From Mesocentrotus franciscanus (Eukaryota > Echinodermata > Echinoidea > Camarodonta > Strongylocentrotidae), in assembly GCA_037976565.1 (NCBI GenBank), contig CP137682.1, positions 23,116,800 through 23,180,799 on the forward strand: DNA of 64,000 bases, in the 5' to 3' direction. Each line of letters opens with the position of its first letter. Positions within the stretch are counted from its first letter, which is position 1. Shown one piece after another: positions 11,655 to 23,572 of the stretch. Under the pieces are notes generated by a model, which saw only the letters and a program-made list of their open reading frames with translations, did not search any database and had not been told where the DNA came from. The position numbers were made by a program, and so were the translations under genes.

Positions 11655-13080
11655 GGAGGGAGTATTGTGAGCTCTGGAAATTGTCTGTTAATACTAGCAA
11701 AACTAAAATAATGATTTTTTTTTTTTCTAGAGGGAAGTTCGTAAATACCCTGATTTTATTTTTGGTGCTAGTAAAATCGATGTTATTGAAGATTATAATT
11801 ATCTTGGAACCACTTTCAATTATAATGGTTCTTTTAATAAGGCTATAAACAAACAGGTTAATCAAGCCAGGCGAGCCATGTTCAATTTAACTTGCAAGGC
11901 AAAGAAGTTGTGCTTACCTCTTGATATTCAATGTGAACTTTTTGATCAGTTAGTTGTCCCGATTATATTATAAGGTAGTGAAGTATGGGGTTTTCAGAAG
12001 TTAGACTGTATTGAAATATTTCATAGAAAATTTCTTAAAAGCTTGCTTAAACTTAACCGTGGCACTGCCAACTGTATGGTTTATGGCGAAGTTGGTAGAT
12101 TTGCTTTAGCTAGTAAAGTAGAGAAAAGTATGATCAATTTTGGGGCGAGGGTTAGGGTAAAAATTAAAGCTTTCATACATTATTTATAGTCTGTTATTCA
12201 AGCTATATGAAAGTTGTGATTTCGAATCAAGGTGGATTGTGAAAGTTAAAAGTATCCTAGACAAGAGTGGAATGTCAAACTTGTGGGTTGAGAATACCCC
12301 CTTGAACCTAGGTTGAGTTTAGTCATCTTTGGACCTTAGATTAAATGATATTTATTTGCAAAATTGGAATAATGAAGTTCATAGAAATCGTTTATGCTTT
12401 AATTATAGGCTCTTTAAACAGGAAGGTGGTTTGGAGAGATATTTGTTGAAATTGGACGTAGATGATAGAATATTTCTTTGTAAGTTTCGTTGTGGTAATA
12501 ATAAGCTGCCAGTTACCAAATCTCGTTATTTATCTGATCCACCTTTTGAGTTATGTTCCCTATGTAATCTTAAGGTACAGGGTGATGAATTTCATTATGT
12601 TCTGGTACGCCCAGCATTTAATGATTTTCGTAAGCAGTATGTTAAGAAATATTATTACAGTAGACCTTAAGTTATCAAATTTCATCAGTTATTCAATGCA
12701 AATTCTGTTAAGCAGTTAAAGAACCTTGCCAAATTGTGTAAGATCATTATGTCTCAGTTTGGATAATTTGTTTTGTCCTTTTTAATACGTTAGACTTTTG
12801 TTTTGATGTGTTTTTAGTATCATAGTGTACATACATGTATATAGTATTGTTAGTACTGCCAGTTGAGATATAGGGTATTATGTATTTTTTAAAGTATATA
12901 TTAAAGCTTGCCTTCATTTGTTTGTTGTTCGCTGCAAAAGATTTTCTTGTCTTTAAAGATTTTCTGAGTTTTTTGTTTATATCATTGTTGAACATTATAT
13001 GTGTACTATTCAACTGTATTTCTTCCATGCACCAGAAGGGGCCGTTAACGAAATAAAAATCATTGTCATTGTCATTGTCA
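11655..13080 (+). mobile_element. 5'-truncated LINE with a (CATTGT)n tail
   Basis: The plus strand starts in the RT C-terminal part (WKLSVNTSKTKIMIF), then YNYLGTTFNYNGSFNKAI, ELFDQLVVPIIL, GSEVWGFQ and NCMVYGEVGRFAL. A frame at 12329-12670 holds the C-terminal cysteine/histidine knuckle (KFRCGNNKLPV, CSLCNL, DEFHYVL). The copy ends at AATAAAAATCATTGTCATTG, a short tandem tail. Several frameshifts and stops are present. Confidence 0.82.
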
Positions 13081-13319
13081 GATGCACGTTTATTAACATT
13101 TTAATGGGTACTTGCTCTACTTTTGCAATTATCTTAATCAGACCTTCTAACGGTTAAATGACTGTGCCCATGCAAGCGTGAAAGTTCAAAACTTGATCTT
13201 AATTGATGTTAGTAGAGTATTAATTTTCCTTTAATTTGATATATATTTTATGATAGTTTATGTTGACGGTTTATATGAAAATTTTGGAACAATAAAGAGT
13301 ATCCACTATTTTCGCTGAG

Positions 13320-13945
13320 TGTGAATTACTGGATACTGCTTTATTCTGTAGCGCCTCATACATTCGCACTACTTTTATTGTACATTCATGTTCACAGTAA
13401 TTTTCCATCACGCTTCTTATTTATATTCATTTATTCGGACCACGCGCGTTCATTCCTCCAATCGCGCATCGTGGTTCCGCGCAACGTTCACTCCGTGTAT
13501 TTTCAACGCCACGAGGATTTCTTCACTCCTGCTTAAATCCTCAGTTGAGTCAAGATGTCTCCATGATTTTCTCTCCGGGCTGAATATTCTTCCGTGCCTT
13601 TCACCTTTTGCATGGTACATCAACTCTTTCTCTGCCGTCTTCAGTGGGATGGCAGTCTCCCAGTGGAACGATATAATCGGGACCGACATGGCGCTTGATT
13701 CTCCACTGCATGGGAGCTGCCAGTCACTTTGCTCCGGTAGCTTCTTCACTCACACGAGCTCAACTCACCGCAGCTCATCTAAACATTCACTATCAAAGTT
13801 CGGCTCATCCATTGAGCGACTCACTGCTCTGATCTGCATCACCACCGGCTTTGATGTCTACATTTTTACCTTGGCCTCCGACATCGAACGACTCACTGTT
13901 TCGTCGTCGAGCGCCCCATTTCTTCTCTTCTCGCCTGAGAGCTTT

Positions 13946-13976
<31 letters not shown>

Positions 13977-14398
13977 CGAGCGTCAGCGTTGAGATTCTTC
14001 ACGGCTCTTCAGCCACGACAACGAAGCTACATCTCCGCCTTCAAGCCTCCGCAGCATCATCGCGAGAGCCCCTTCCTTCGTTTCTTCTCATCATCTTCAT
14101 TGGACTTTCGACTTCATTTCTACCATTGTCGTAAGCTCTATTGCATTTATTCATCATGTCCATGCATTTCATTTACTATATTGGCCAATGTAACTCCGTG
14201 CAATATTTCTCATTCTCATTCCGAGTCATTTATATTTGCTTGCATGACTTACACTTTGCAATTGTTTAGTCTGCATTATTCAGTACCCAATAAACTAACG
14301 AAAAGGGAATACAGTTTATCATGTATTTTATTGTCAGTGCAACCTTGCTTCCTCGTAGCTAAATAAAAATAGAGTTATATATGTTGTGTGATTAGTGA
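13320..14398. other. GC-richer block with long overlapping frames on both strands, unrecognised
   Basis: The plus strand is open for 248 codons (13388-14134) and 171 codons (13851-14366), both Ser/Phe-rich. The minus strand has 99 codons (13450-13749, charged, ending NHDARLEE) and 65 codons with an Asp run from the (ATC)n stretch at 13946-13975. No domain is recognised. The block ends with two AATAAA signals (about 14288 and 14362). A solo LTR or other repeat is possible; a host exon is not excluded. Confidence 0.35.
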
Positions 14399-14488
14399 AC
14401 ACGCTTTCCAATATCCATTCACAATACCTCGCACTCATATATCTCTACAATTCCATAGGTTATCTGAACTTGTCCTACAGCAAATACC

Positions 14489-14797
14489 CAATAGGCCATT
14501 TTCGTAATGTAATCAAATTTAATGTAAAAATCTTGGTGAAGTGCCTCGTCACAAATTATTTAACTCACCTGTTACGAATAATTGTCTTTCAATAGTCGGA
14601 ATGCGAATTGCGTACATTACATGTGGTGAGGTAGGACAAGCCATAATGTTTGTCCTACCTAGCAACAATTAACGTATGCAATTTGAAATAAATTTGAAAT
14701 ACAATTATTCATAAGAGCTGAATGAAATAATTGGTAACGAAGCACTTTAAAAAGATTGTGCATTCAATTTGATTACATTTCGAAAATAGCCTATTGA
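14489..14797. mobile_element. Foldback element (family 3, copy 1)
   Basis: AATAGGCCATTTTCGTAATG on the left is mirrored by CATTTCGAAAATAGCCTATT on the right, with the inverted centre GGTAGGACAAGCC ... GTTTGTCCTACC near 14643. Copies or halves occur at 16424-16591 and 22805-22970. Confidence 0.7.
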
Positions 14798-14819
14798 ATA
14801 TAATTTCTTTTCTTTTTCT

Positions 14820-16230
14820 CTTCAAATCACATTCCTTGATCTTGAAAACCAATATGAAATGACGATAAAAAGATGCAACAAACATTTGTGTTAATGCTTT
14901 CAGACTAAATGAGATTTATTGCGCATTTCAGTGATCAAACAATGTCTTGCATTGGGAAATTGAAAAAGGGAAAAAACAACAAGAAATTGAGCATACTTCT
15001 GCACAATTATGTATCGGATACATGCATGTTTCTAAGTATACAGGGCACTGTGTAAAGCTTAACATATTTTAAATAAGACATTCTACAAGAAAACAATTAC
15101 ATATCACTTAATAACTATTAATAACAAATTGAATACAATGTTCGATTTTCTTTTACAGGTGAAACAAAAAAGCTGACATGGTTAACACATCACGTATCCC
15201 AATAGTAATACCAAACGTCCACATGAAAGGAAGATGGTTTTAACATTCCCCCACATCCCTCAACACACCCAACCCTCTAAATAACTCTTGAGCTCCTTTT
15301 GTTTAACACAACAAAAAAGTACCCTTTCTCTTTATTGTGTCCTAGTAATATTCATGACCATTTTGAGGCAAATATCCCAATTTTTAAATAGCTACATGTT
15401 GTATATATCTCTCCCCATTAAAATACTACGTATACCCGTGTATTTTGTTCTATGGCAGAATGATGGGGGAGATGTGTAAATGTTTATATAGGTATAGGCA
15501 ATCGGGATGGAACATAAGGAAAAAGTTTTTTGAGGTGTTGTTTGAAGTTTTCCTGTTATTCAAAACATCACACCTTATTTCTCACTCCTCCTCATTGTTG
15601 AATGTTTGACGACAATTCAAAACTAGATCTGAATTCCTTAAATTGACTTAAATAGTTTAAAGACAAAACAAACCCTCTGCCACCCCATAACATAAATTGT
15701 AAACTGTATTATTAAAAAAATAAAATGATAGATGTTAAATAGATAAAAGTTAATGATGGAAGGATAGTGATAAAGATTCTGCGCTCTCTTTCCTACTTTT
15801 TTCTAAATCGACGTAACATATAATGTTACGAAGGCAAAGCCATATAGTCGGGTCAATAGTTTCATGAGCAAGCATAAGACGGAATTCGTTGATGATTTAG
15901 AAGATGATTTTTTTTTAGTATAAAATTGTTAACAGCAGGAAACAAGATTTCACAACTATGCTAAAACTTCAATCAGAGTACCGGCTATTTGAAATATTTA
16001 TGAATTCCAGTTTAAATGACAGTATGATGTTTGATGTACCTATTCACTAGCATTTAAAGGCATTTTGGAATATCCAGAGCAAGAAATTGCTACCTAGAAA
16101 ATAGTGTAGTTTCTACCAATGAGTATGACATCCCCCCAGACATTTTGGTCTAGTAGTATGTACAGGCATGTCAAATAGATATATTTGTCTATTGTTTGTG
16201 CGGTGCCATGTAAAGTTAGCCAGTGCTATA
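14820..16230. other. AT-rich, no gene or repeat recognised
   Basis: No long frame and no protein similarity on either strand. If the lectin exon is not the last exon of the gene, any remaining exon or 3' UTR would be expected here or further left. Confidence 0.4.
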
Positions 16231-16239
16231 TGTGCTGAT

Positions 16240-16814
16240 TTAAAGTACAAGTCCACTCCACTGAAAAGTTGAGCTGATTAGATAGACAAAAATCTAAAAA
16301 GCCCAAATATAACTTGGTTTTGGAAAATGGTGCTCAGATTTATTTTTAATAATTTTTTTTAATGAGCAAAAAACAAGTTAATGATCGAGTCGGTTGTGAC
16401 GTAGGGTCCTCACAACACGGATTCGTAATGTAACCAAATTTAATGCATACGTCTTTGTAAAGTGCCTCGATACAAACTATTTCATTCACCTGATAAGAAT
16501 AATGAAACACTATTATTCTTATCAGGTGAATGAAATAGTTTGTATAGAGGCACTTCACAAAGACGTATGCATTAAATTTGGTTACATTACGAAAATAGCC
16601 TATTGTCAGAATGTATACCGCTGGCACTTTCGTTGTGAGGAGCATACGTCACATCCGTACAGCAATATAAATGTTTTGCTCGAAATACCCGAAACAAAAA
16701 TCGCTCTTAAAAATCACCTGATTGATGTACGCCCGTGATATTTGGCAGTTTTAACCTTTGATTTATTTACAACATGTTATAATTTTTGAAAATCGGAGTG
16801 GACTTGGGCTTTAA
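16240..16814. mobile_element. Element with GGAGTGGACTTG termini carrying an internal hairpin
   Basis: TTAAAGTACAAGTCCACTCC at 16240 mirrors GGAGTGGACTTGGGCTTTAA at the right end, the same ends as the foldback element at 1454-2220. Inside, 16424-16503 and 16512-16591 form a nearly perfect hairpin with arms of about 75-80 bp, whose sequence belongs to foldback family 3, so one element probably inserted into another. Confidence 0.7.
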
Positions 16815-16933
16815 CTCATGCAGGCACAATTCAGTTGCGGGTTGATCACAAAGATGGCTTTTGAATTTGCTTATGCCTACTGTATGAAAATTCAATTTTT
16901 TAGGGAGAGTACGTTATACCAAGGGGATTTTAC

Positions 16934-17368
16934 CGTCATGTTCACAAATGCCATAGTAGTTATTATCGCAGGGATTATCGTTCCATCCCATAGTCGATGT
17001 GATGGCGCAGTCTTGGTCTGCTGGCACTTGCTCTGGATCCTCAGGGGCTTCAGGGCACCAGATTGTGAGCGGTACCGGCTCTCCATTGGAGTCAATGAAC
17101 ACACCCTCCTCCGCCTGGTCATTGGTGGAAATCCAGGCCGCCGATTGGTCTCTCTGGATTGAGTGCAGAAACTGCATCAAGGCAGAGTGTTCAATGAAAG
17201 AGCCCATATCGGCCAGATGTCCACCGTCAGATTCGCAGTTCGCCTTCATCTCTAGCCAGGTGCCCTTTGTGTCCACAAATCGATAGCAAAAGCCATCTCT
17301 ATCATCCACATCCATCACAGCTGTGTATGACCCTTCGCAACTAAAGGGATCAACAAATTCAGCATCAA
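16934..17368 (-). CDS. C-type lectin-like domain exon
   Basis: The exon encodes 145 residues after a pyrimidine-rich acceptor ending TTTGCAG. The C-type lectin pattern is clear: GFCYRF near the start, the helix stretch WLEMKANCESDGGHLA, then WISTND, WCPEAPED, QDCAI, WNDNPC and the closing GICEH. The cysteines match a long-form fold. WND, part of the calcium site 2 set, is kept, but the usual EPN or QPD tripeptide is replaced by sequence around EAPEDPE, so sugar specificity cannot be predicted. The donor would be G|GTAAAA, which is weak. Reading through it adds only KIPLV and then a TAA stop, so this may be the last exon; AATAAA on the minus strand occurs near 16750. Confidence 0.85.
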
Positions 17369-17783
17369 CTGCAAACAGAAATAAGAAAGAGAAAAAAAAG
17401 CACACCAAAACAAGTATTAGGATAAGGAATGAGAAATCACAATCTTTTGATTAGTGAATTATACACTTATCATTTTATTGTAGGAATTTTCAAGAAAAAT
17501 GCGGGATAATAACATAAGTGTTATTATCATGCTTAATCTGAATGGTCAAACATGAAATGAGGAAAAAAAAGTTAGTGTTACTGTCGACATCTAATTTTAA
17601 TTTTTTTTAAACATAGTTTCAATTGCTGGTAAGTCCTTGTAGTCGTAGGTCTATTTCAATTGCTAATTAAACCTTTAATTAGTCGGTTTTTCATTTCATG
17701 TGCAACAAATTCCCATTCGAACTCTACCCTAGGGATTAAAAGTTGGTGTCACTATTATACCTATGTGATATTTTGGTGATCTG
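17369..17783. other. Intron sequence upstream of the lectin exon
   Basis: Nothing recognisable apart from the pyrimidine tract next to the acceptor. Confidence 0.5.
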
Positions 17784-17939
17784 CAGGGACCTGTTTCACA
17801 AAGCCTTTTTTCAATGACAAAGGACAAAAAAAATCAGTGACAAATCTGCTGATAATCAATCAGAAGCAAGGATTTCACTAGCTTTATAACAAAAACTGTC
17901 ATTTGTCACTGATGACAAGTTTTGTGAAATGGGGTCCTG
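17784..17939. mobile_element. Short inverted-repeat element (156 bp)
   Basis: CAGGGACCTGTTTCACAAA mirrors TTTTGTGAAATGGGGTCCTG. The centre also has partial inverted repeats (AGTGACAAAT and ATTTGTCACT). No coding content. Confidence 0.75.
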
Positions 17940-18010
17940 TTGTGAAAAATAGAGTCAGTATGAATCATTTAAAATGTAATTCCACATAATGTATCATAAA
18001 GTACATGTAT

Positions 18011-18261
18011 GTTAAAGGGGGTGTAAACTGACGAGACTACGCGTCTTTCTCGTGGCCTGACTCGGGACCGCATCAATCACGTGCGTGCAACATACGCGAA
18101 ACCGAAGCGTGAGGAGAACTACGGTCTGTTTCGCGAACGCTGACCATGTAGAGATTAAGTCGCTGACTACCGTTAATCAAGTCCGTTCGTTTACGTGCAG
18201 TTGTCCAAAAGGAGACGAAGATGGCGTTTCCCTGTATTCGTCAGTTTACATCCCCTTTAAC
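18011..18261. mobile_element. Short inverted-repeat element (251 bp) with 24-bp ends
   Basis: GTTAAAGGGGGTGTAAACTG mirrors CAGTTTACATCCCCTTTAAC. It lies in the intron between the lectin and CCP exons and has no transposase. Confidence 0.78.
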
Positions 18262-18620
18262 ATAGGCCTAAATTGAAAGGCCAACATTTGGTCAAGATCT
18301 TACAAATCTTCTTTTTCTTTTTCAAGGAGGCACAAGGAACGAACAGAAAATCCTGCTATCCTATTTGCATTTTCAAAATTTGAAAAATATGATGGTAGAT
18401 GCTTTGTAGTTAGAGACCCAGCGATTGAACATTCCTCTAAAGTAATATTCACAAAATATTCCACAACTTATCCAAGCCGATGTATAGCAGTGAGCTACCG
18501 CAACACTTTTTTCTACATGTAGTTCTTAAAAGTTGACCAGGGCTCACTTTAGGACTTTAGAAGGGAACATTATTAGACATTATAATTATCATGCATGATT
18601 AGAAGGCAGATTAGAAATAA
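18262..18620. other. Intron, nothing recognised
   Basis: No frame or repeat structure seen. Confidence 0.4.
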
Positions 18621-18905
18621 AGGCAGTATATATTTGTTTTATATACTTCATTCATATATTCATTCATAGGATGTCAACAGAATGTCGTTTTCTCATACTC
18701 AACGTCGGTTCAATTTACCTTAATACTTCACGCACTGCGACATGAGTAGTGTGTTCATTTTTGCCAGCCTAAATAGTACTTTTAGTTGAGGTACTATTTA
18801 CGGCTAGGGAGCCGTAAATAGTGCTTTTTGCAAAATAGTGTGTTTATTTTTTGTCATGTGACACACTTTTAACCAATCAAAGAACAAGAAAATATGAATG
18901 ACGTA
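18621..18905. repeat. Interspersed repeat, copy 1
   Basis: It shares GGCAGTATATATTTGTTTTA and GTTGAGGTACTATTTACGGC, plus CATGTGAC ... TTTTAACCAATCA, with 20957-21275. It contains a small hairpin (ACTATTTACGGCTAGGGAGCCGTAAATAGT). Confidence 0.65.
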
Positions 18906-19057
18906 TATAACATACACATTTCACTTGTGGGTCAATAACCCTCGTTCCCAGAACATATTTTTATTATTTTCTATGTTTATATCGGGAAGCTGTGACATGT
19001 TGTCCCATATCCCTTATAACAACACAGAATCAAATTGCCCTGAAAAAATGTTCTTAC

Positions 19058-19270
19058 CACATGTGCCCAGATCTTTGTCCCATTGCGTTTTTCCATCCAC
19101 CTCCACACATACAATTTCCTGATTTCCCTGGATCTCAAAGTCTCCGCTACATGACAAGACCACATGAAGATCTTTTGTAAATTTCCCATTAAGTGCTGCC
19201 AACTTGTCTTTGTACCAAGCATGTTCCAGGCTTCCGCTGATTGGGTTAGTACACTCTGGTTCAACATAGG
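19058..19270 (-). CDS. Sushi/CCP (complement control protein) domain exon
   Basis: The exon encodes 71 residues in phase 1-1 (acceptor ends CCCAATAG, donor GTAAGAAC). It has the four-cysteine CCP pattern: PECTNP, VVLSCSG, EIVCVE and a closing LGTC, with the conserved tryptophan in KTQWDKDLG shortly before the last cysteine. CCP modules are extracellular protein-protein interaction domains. It sits between the diverged HYR exon at 22490-22753 and the lectin exon. Confidence 0.87.
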
Positions 19271-19329
19271 CTATTGGGATAGAAAGAAAAGAACAATTTT
19301 TCAGATTATTCATTCATATTGTACTTCAG

Positions 19330-20280
19330 TTCACTGCAGCTGAGTTATGAAGTGATATTCTGCACAAGGCCTGGTTGGAGCTCAATTTCAACACCAAGGC
19401 CATTTGAATACATGTATGATGTAATGTAAAGATTCTCAGCACGACATGGGCTTCGCCATTTTCTTGATAACGTGATATACTTTGTGAAGTCGTGTATCGA
19501 GTATTAATATATTCAAATTTATGGATGTAAGCTTCCTTCCCATGTGTGTATGGTGATGAAGTATTTAATTCACCTATTATTATCTTTTGTACTATAACTG
19601 TCAGAATGCAAACTACATAAATACGTTGTTGCTCTTCTGGGATGAAGGTTTGACATAAATGAAATAGATTTGTCAACTGCTTTATTTCAGTATTTTGAAA
19701 TTAATGAGTTACACTTGTTCCCCGGTTATTTCAGCTCACCAAATTGTCACATCGTCAGCTAAGATTTTCCCTCATTGATAAGTAAATGTTTTGTAATTGA
19801 ATTAAATAGCCTTCCTAACTGGAGCTTGGTGCATAATACATGTACATGTACAAGTTCGCCTGGTACATCACATTATCTAGACAATGGCTGTGCCTAATAC
19901 ATGTAGTATGTGTTATGCTAAAAGAGGGATCATGCTAAGAATATCTTCATTTATACATCTCCTGTACATATTCGTAAGGAATATTGTACATCAAACGGCA
20001 GGAATAAATCTTACCTTTCAGCAGCAGGGATTAAGGAATTTCATTGGTTCATTCACTGCAGGTCGAGCAATAGACCTGTTTACTTATGTTTACTTATGCA
20101 TTTCAAATATGCATATTCCTCTCCAGAGCCCCTGCAGGTTACGAACTATTTAATTCAGCTGCTATACAAAATTATTGCTCAAATGCGGTCACGTGTGATT
20201 TTTTTTACTGAGACTCCCCTATGTTTTTTTCACGAAAAAGGTGCCACAGTTTCCAGTATACAAATATATACTGCCATGAG
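19330..20280. other. Intron, no exon recognised
   Basis: AT-rich sequence with several ACATGTA motifs. Short frames on both strands show no protein similarity. Confidence 0.4.
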
Positions 20281-20284
20281 ATGC

Positions 20285-20945
20285 TCTGGTTAAAATAGTG
20301 CTATTTTGATGAGGGGCGCAGCCCCGAAGCAAAATGGCACTACTAGTATTCAATTCAATTTAAATGGCATTATATTTTTGATGAATAAAATCCTGTTCAG
20401 TGATTGGTCAACATAGCATCATGTGACCAAACATATCATTGCTATGATGTTACCGATAAGAAAAATAGTACTTTACCGTGACGTCATGCACATGGCACTA
20501 TACCATGGATGACGTCATATATATTTCCTTCCAAGGCACTACTGTGCATGCATTCAACGAGCGTACAGGATTTCAAATGCCTCCAGCGGGCAACTCCCGC
20601 GGTGTCACGGCGCTCACGCTGTGTAATTTACGCTGAGCCGCAGTAACTGGACTACACTACTGCAGTACTTGCATAGCACAAGCTTTCGGTCTTGAATTTG
20701 TGGATTCCTCGGTGACAGAAATTATTATTATTATTTTTTTTTTTTTTATGAAGGTTGGTTTGAAAAATATAAAACAAATATATCATGCACTATTTCAAGC
20801 CACTAGTGAAATTATGGATTCCTCGGTGACAGAAATAGTGCTTTTCCGGCTACCTCGATCCATAATTTCAACTAGAGCCTCTCAGTGCATGGTATATTTG
20901 TTTACTATTGCAGTCACCGAGGGACCATATAGTTCTAATTTAATC
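20285..20945. mobile_element. Related inverted-repeat sequence with internal foldback
   Basis: 20700-20925 folds back: ATGCACTATTTCAAG ... GAAATTATGGATTCCTCG is mirrored by CGATCCATAATTTC ... AGTGCATGGTATATTTG. GGATTCCTCGGTGACAGAAA occurs twice (20703 and 20817). The part at 20390-20440 carries CAGTGATTGGT ... CATGTGACC, in opposite orientation to the repeat at 20957-21275. Two TGACGTCA palindromes lie at about 20479 and 20510. Confidence 0.5.
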
Positions 20946-20956
20946 CAGAGACTCGA

Positions 20957-21275
20957 ATAAAGGCAGTATATATTTGTTTTATATACTTCATTCATATATC
21001 CATTGTTCATTGATTGGTTAAAAGATTTTGCTGTAAAAATCAAAGAATTCAAACTTGTTTTGATTTTCGTTCGTGGGAAATGCCCGATATCACCTCTGCA
21101 CTATCGATCGGTCGTCTGCGTGTAGGGTCAAATCATATGGCCGACATTACCCAGCCGTAAATAGTCTTTTTAGTTGAGGTACTATTTACGGCTTGGGAAA
21201 ATAGTGTGTTTTGATCATGTGACATACTTTTAACCAATCACTGAACAAGATTATATGAATGACGTATATAATACA
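20957..21275. repeat. Interspersed repeat, copy 2
   Basis: Second copy of the repeat at 18621-18905, with the same start, the same hairpin stem and the same ATGAATGACGTATATAA end. Confidence 0.65.
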
Positions 21276-22489
21276 AACCAATGATTTTAAAGTACGCGAT
21301 ACACAGCAGTGCGCGAGAGGTTAGTACGCTTATACTGTGTGTGGGCCAATGACAATGACAATGTCAATATATTCTCACGTCACCCACATTGGGGTATTGG
21401 AGAAGTTTACAATCAGTTAGAATTTGACAATTTAACACTGTACATTATTCAATTCAAATCGAATTAACGTTTATCAATAAAAAATATTACTATCGACAAA
21501 TGTGAGAATAATAACAATAATAACAATATTAATAATAATAATAATAATAATTAAAACAAAAACGATAACAAGACTTACAAAGATAATTACCAGGCCTACA
21601 CTTGCGTAGCACTGCGCGTTAACGCATAAAGAGGTGAGTGCGCTTATCTCTGTATGCACACTTTAAAAGAAAGCCTATTCAACTTGGGATTTATTTGTCG
21701 GCGAAGCAATTTTGAAAATAAATTTGTTTTACATCATATGGCAAGGACCTAGGTTTTTTGTATATAAAACAAATGATGAATGTGTTCATTGCTTTATTAA
21801 ACATTCTATCTGCTCTTGTTGAGGCTGTATGCATCTACCCGAGTGCCGGCAGATCGTATAATGAACTCATCCGCATGCTATCTGTATACTTTGCATACTA
21901 TACATACTATTGCAAAATTCATCTCAGAAATAATGATGTACATGATAATGATAACAACGATACATCTATGATGTATCATAGCCATTTACATTTTGGAGGG
22001 ATTCTTCATTTTTTCAGCTCCACGTTTGGCTCTCAATTTTTTCGGTAGTATCAATATCACAAAAAGTCTAGGTAAACTGTTGCCCATAAAGTTTGAATAT
22101 ATTTGCCTTACCTCTGTTCATGAAATGATTGTGATAATCATGATTTATTCATGATAGATAAAGTTTATATCTTCATTAACATATTCTAGCTGAATACAAA
22201 TTATTTTTCTTAGGTGATTTGCACACCTTAAAAAAATGTTATGTTAGAACATCCCCCAAATGAATACCCCTTTTAACGTGAAATTTCAATGATGCTTACA
22301 CAAAGTCAATATGAATTATGAGGTGTCACCACTGGGATATAGGCCTATTTCTGTAATATTTTCATCACATTCCATTCAACTACAGCTCAAAGGGTTTAGA
22401 CTGTGAAAAGACTTCTCGTTTTAATTTAGGTCAATTTGTTTAGAAATGCAAACATATATCGAACTTCATCTCCATAATACAATACTTAC
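21276..22489. other. Intron with a short AAT-type repeat
   Basis: 21505-21555 is an imperfect AAT/AAC triplet tract. The rest is unremarkable. Confidence 0.45.
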
Positions 22490-22753
22490 GGATGACAGAT
22501 AGCGTGTATTCATCATCAGACCTTCCCCCACACTTGTCTTCACAATAGCATCCTATGTCACATTCACCGATAACAAAATGTGTATTCTGGAGGTATGGGC
22601 AGGTAGCAGCGTAGGCACCATCAATGTTATTATCCGTGCAATCTGCATTCGGGAGGGCATCGTCTGCACCGGGCGTATTGATGAAAAAAGGCTTGCGCGG
22701 TATGGTAGATCTGGTTTGATCTGGCAGGTTCTGGGTGACAGGTGCTTCTTTAT
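22490..22753 (-). CDS. Diverged, cysteine-rich HYR-like exon
   Basis: The exon encodes 88 residues in phase 1-1 (acceptor TATTTACAG, donor GTAAGTAT, a strong donor). It starts KEAPVTQNLP, matching the D/N-x-x-x-P opening of HYR modules. In the middle it has DCTDNNIDGAYAATC, then FVIGECDIGCYCEDKCGG, which matches the IG-x-C/T-x-V-x-x-x-x-x-D-x-x-G stretch near the end of HYR domains, and it closes YTLSVI. It has more cysteines than the array modules, suggesting its own disulphide pattern. The HYR assignment is less certain than for the two exons upstream. Confidence 0.72.
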
Positions 22754-22804
22754 CTGTAAATACAAAATTGCGGAGAAATTAAAAGCACCATAATTGCGAG
22801 TCCA

Positions 22805-22970
22805 TATATCTTTACAAGTACATGTAATAAGCCACTTTTGTAATGTAATCAAATTTAAAGCTTTGTGAAGTGCCTTGATTCAAATTGTTACGAATGTTAC
22901 TCAATACAGTCAGAATGCGAATTGCATGCATTTGTACTTATAGGTAGGACAAACATTATGGCTTATTATT
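22805..22970. mobile_element. Partial foldback element (family 3)
   Basis: TAATGTAATCAAATTTAAAG, GTGAAGTGCC, TCAGAATGCGAATTGC and GTAGGACAAACATTATGGCT match the left arm and centre of the element at 14489-14797. Confidence 0.6.
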
Positions 22971-23572
22971 TCTTTACAGCTCCAGCAAACACACAATTGA
23001 ATCTAGGTCTACGTCAGCCTAATAACTGCAGATGGTTTACAGAGCTAAGTAAAAGTATATATTGAGTGAGGGAGCAAGAAATTTCCATTTTCGAATCATG
23101 AAACTGTACTATTTTAAGCATTCAGTTCAGAGCCTATAGTTTGACATAGCCTTTACTTTGATTTTACTGTACTTTTTAAGTTCAAATTCAAAGTTTCAAC
23201 CACTAGACCATTGAATTGAGGATAAAATGGCTTATGCTAAACACTCGGGTCGCGGCGGGCTGGAAAACACTCGGGTCACGGCTCGCTTTGTTTAATGGAA
23301 ACAAGGAAGAATGCAAAGAGTGACAAGAGGAATTGTGAACCATTAAAAACAAGTTATAGAAGAAAAAGGAAAAGAGAGAACAGATACAGAAACATATTAT
23401 ATTATGGGCCTAATAGAAAATTGTGGTAGAATGCACCAGAAGAATTAACGATTGACATAAAGATGGGGAAGATGAATTGCAGAAAATAAAGAATTGCATT
23501 GTAGGCCTATAGAAGAAAAAAGGAGAAAGAATTAAAGATGTAGAAGAACGATTAAAAACATGGCATAAGAAA
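22971..23572. other. Intron, nothing recognised
   Basis: Purine-rich towards the right (23290-23570); no frame, no inverted ends seen. Confidence 0.4.

Noticed and set aside
19326..19676. 116-codon minus-strand frame between CCP and HYR exons as an extra exon
   Set aside because: It has few cysteines, no domain pattern, and no convincing phase-1 splice borders.
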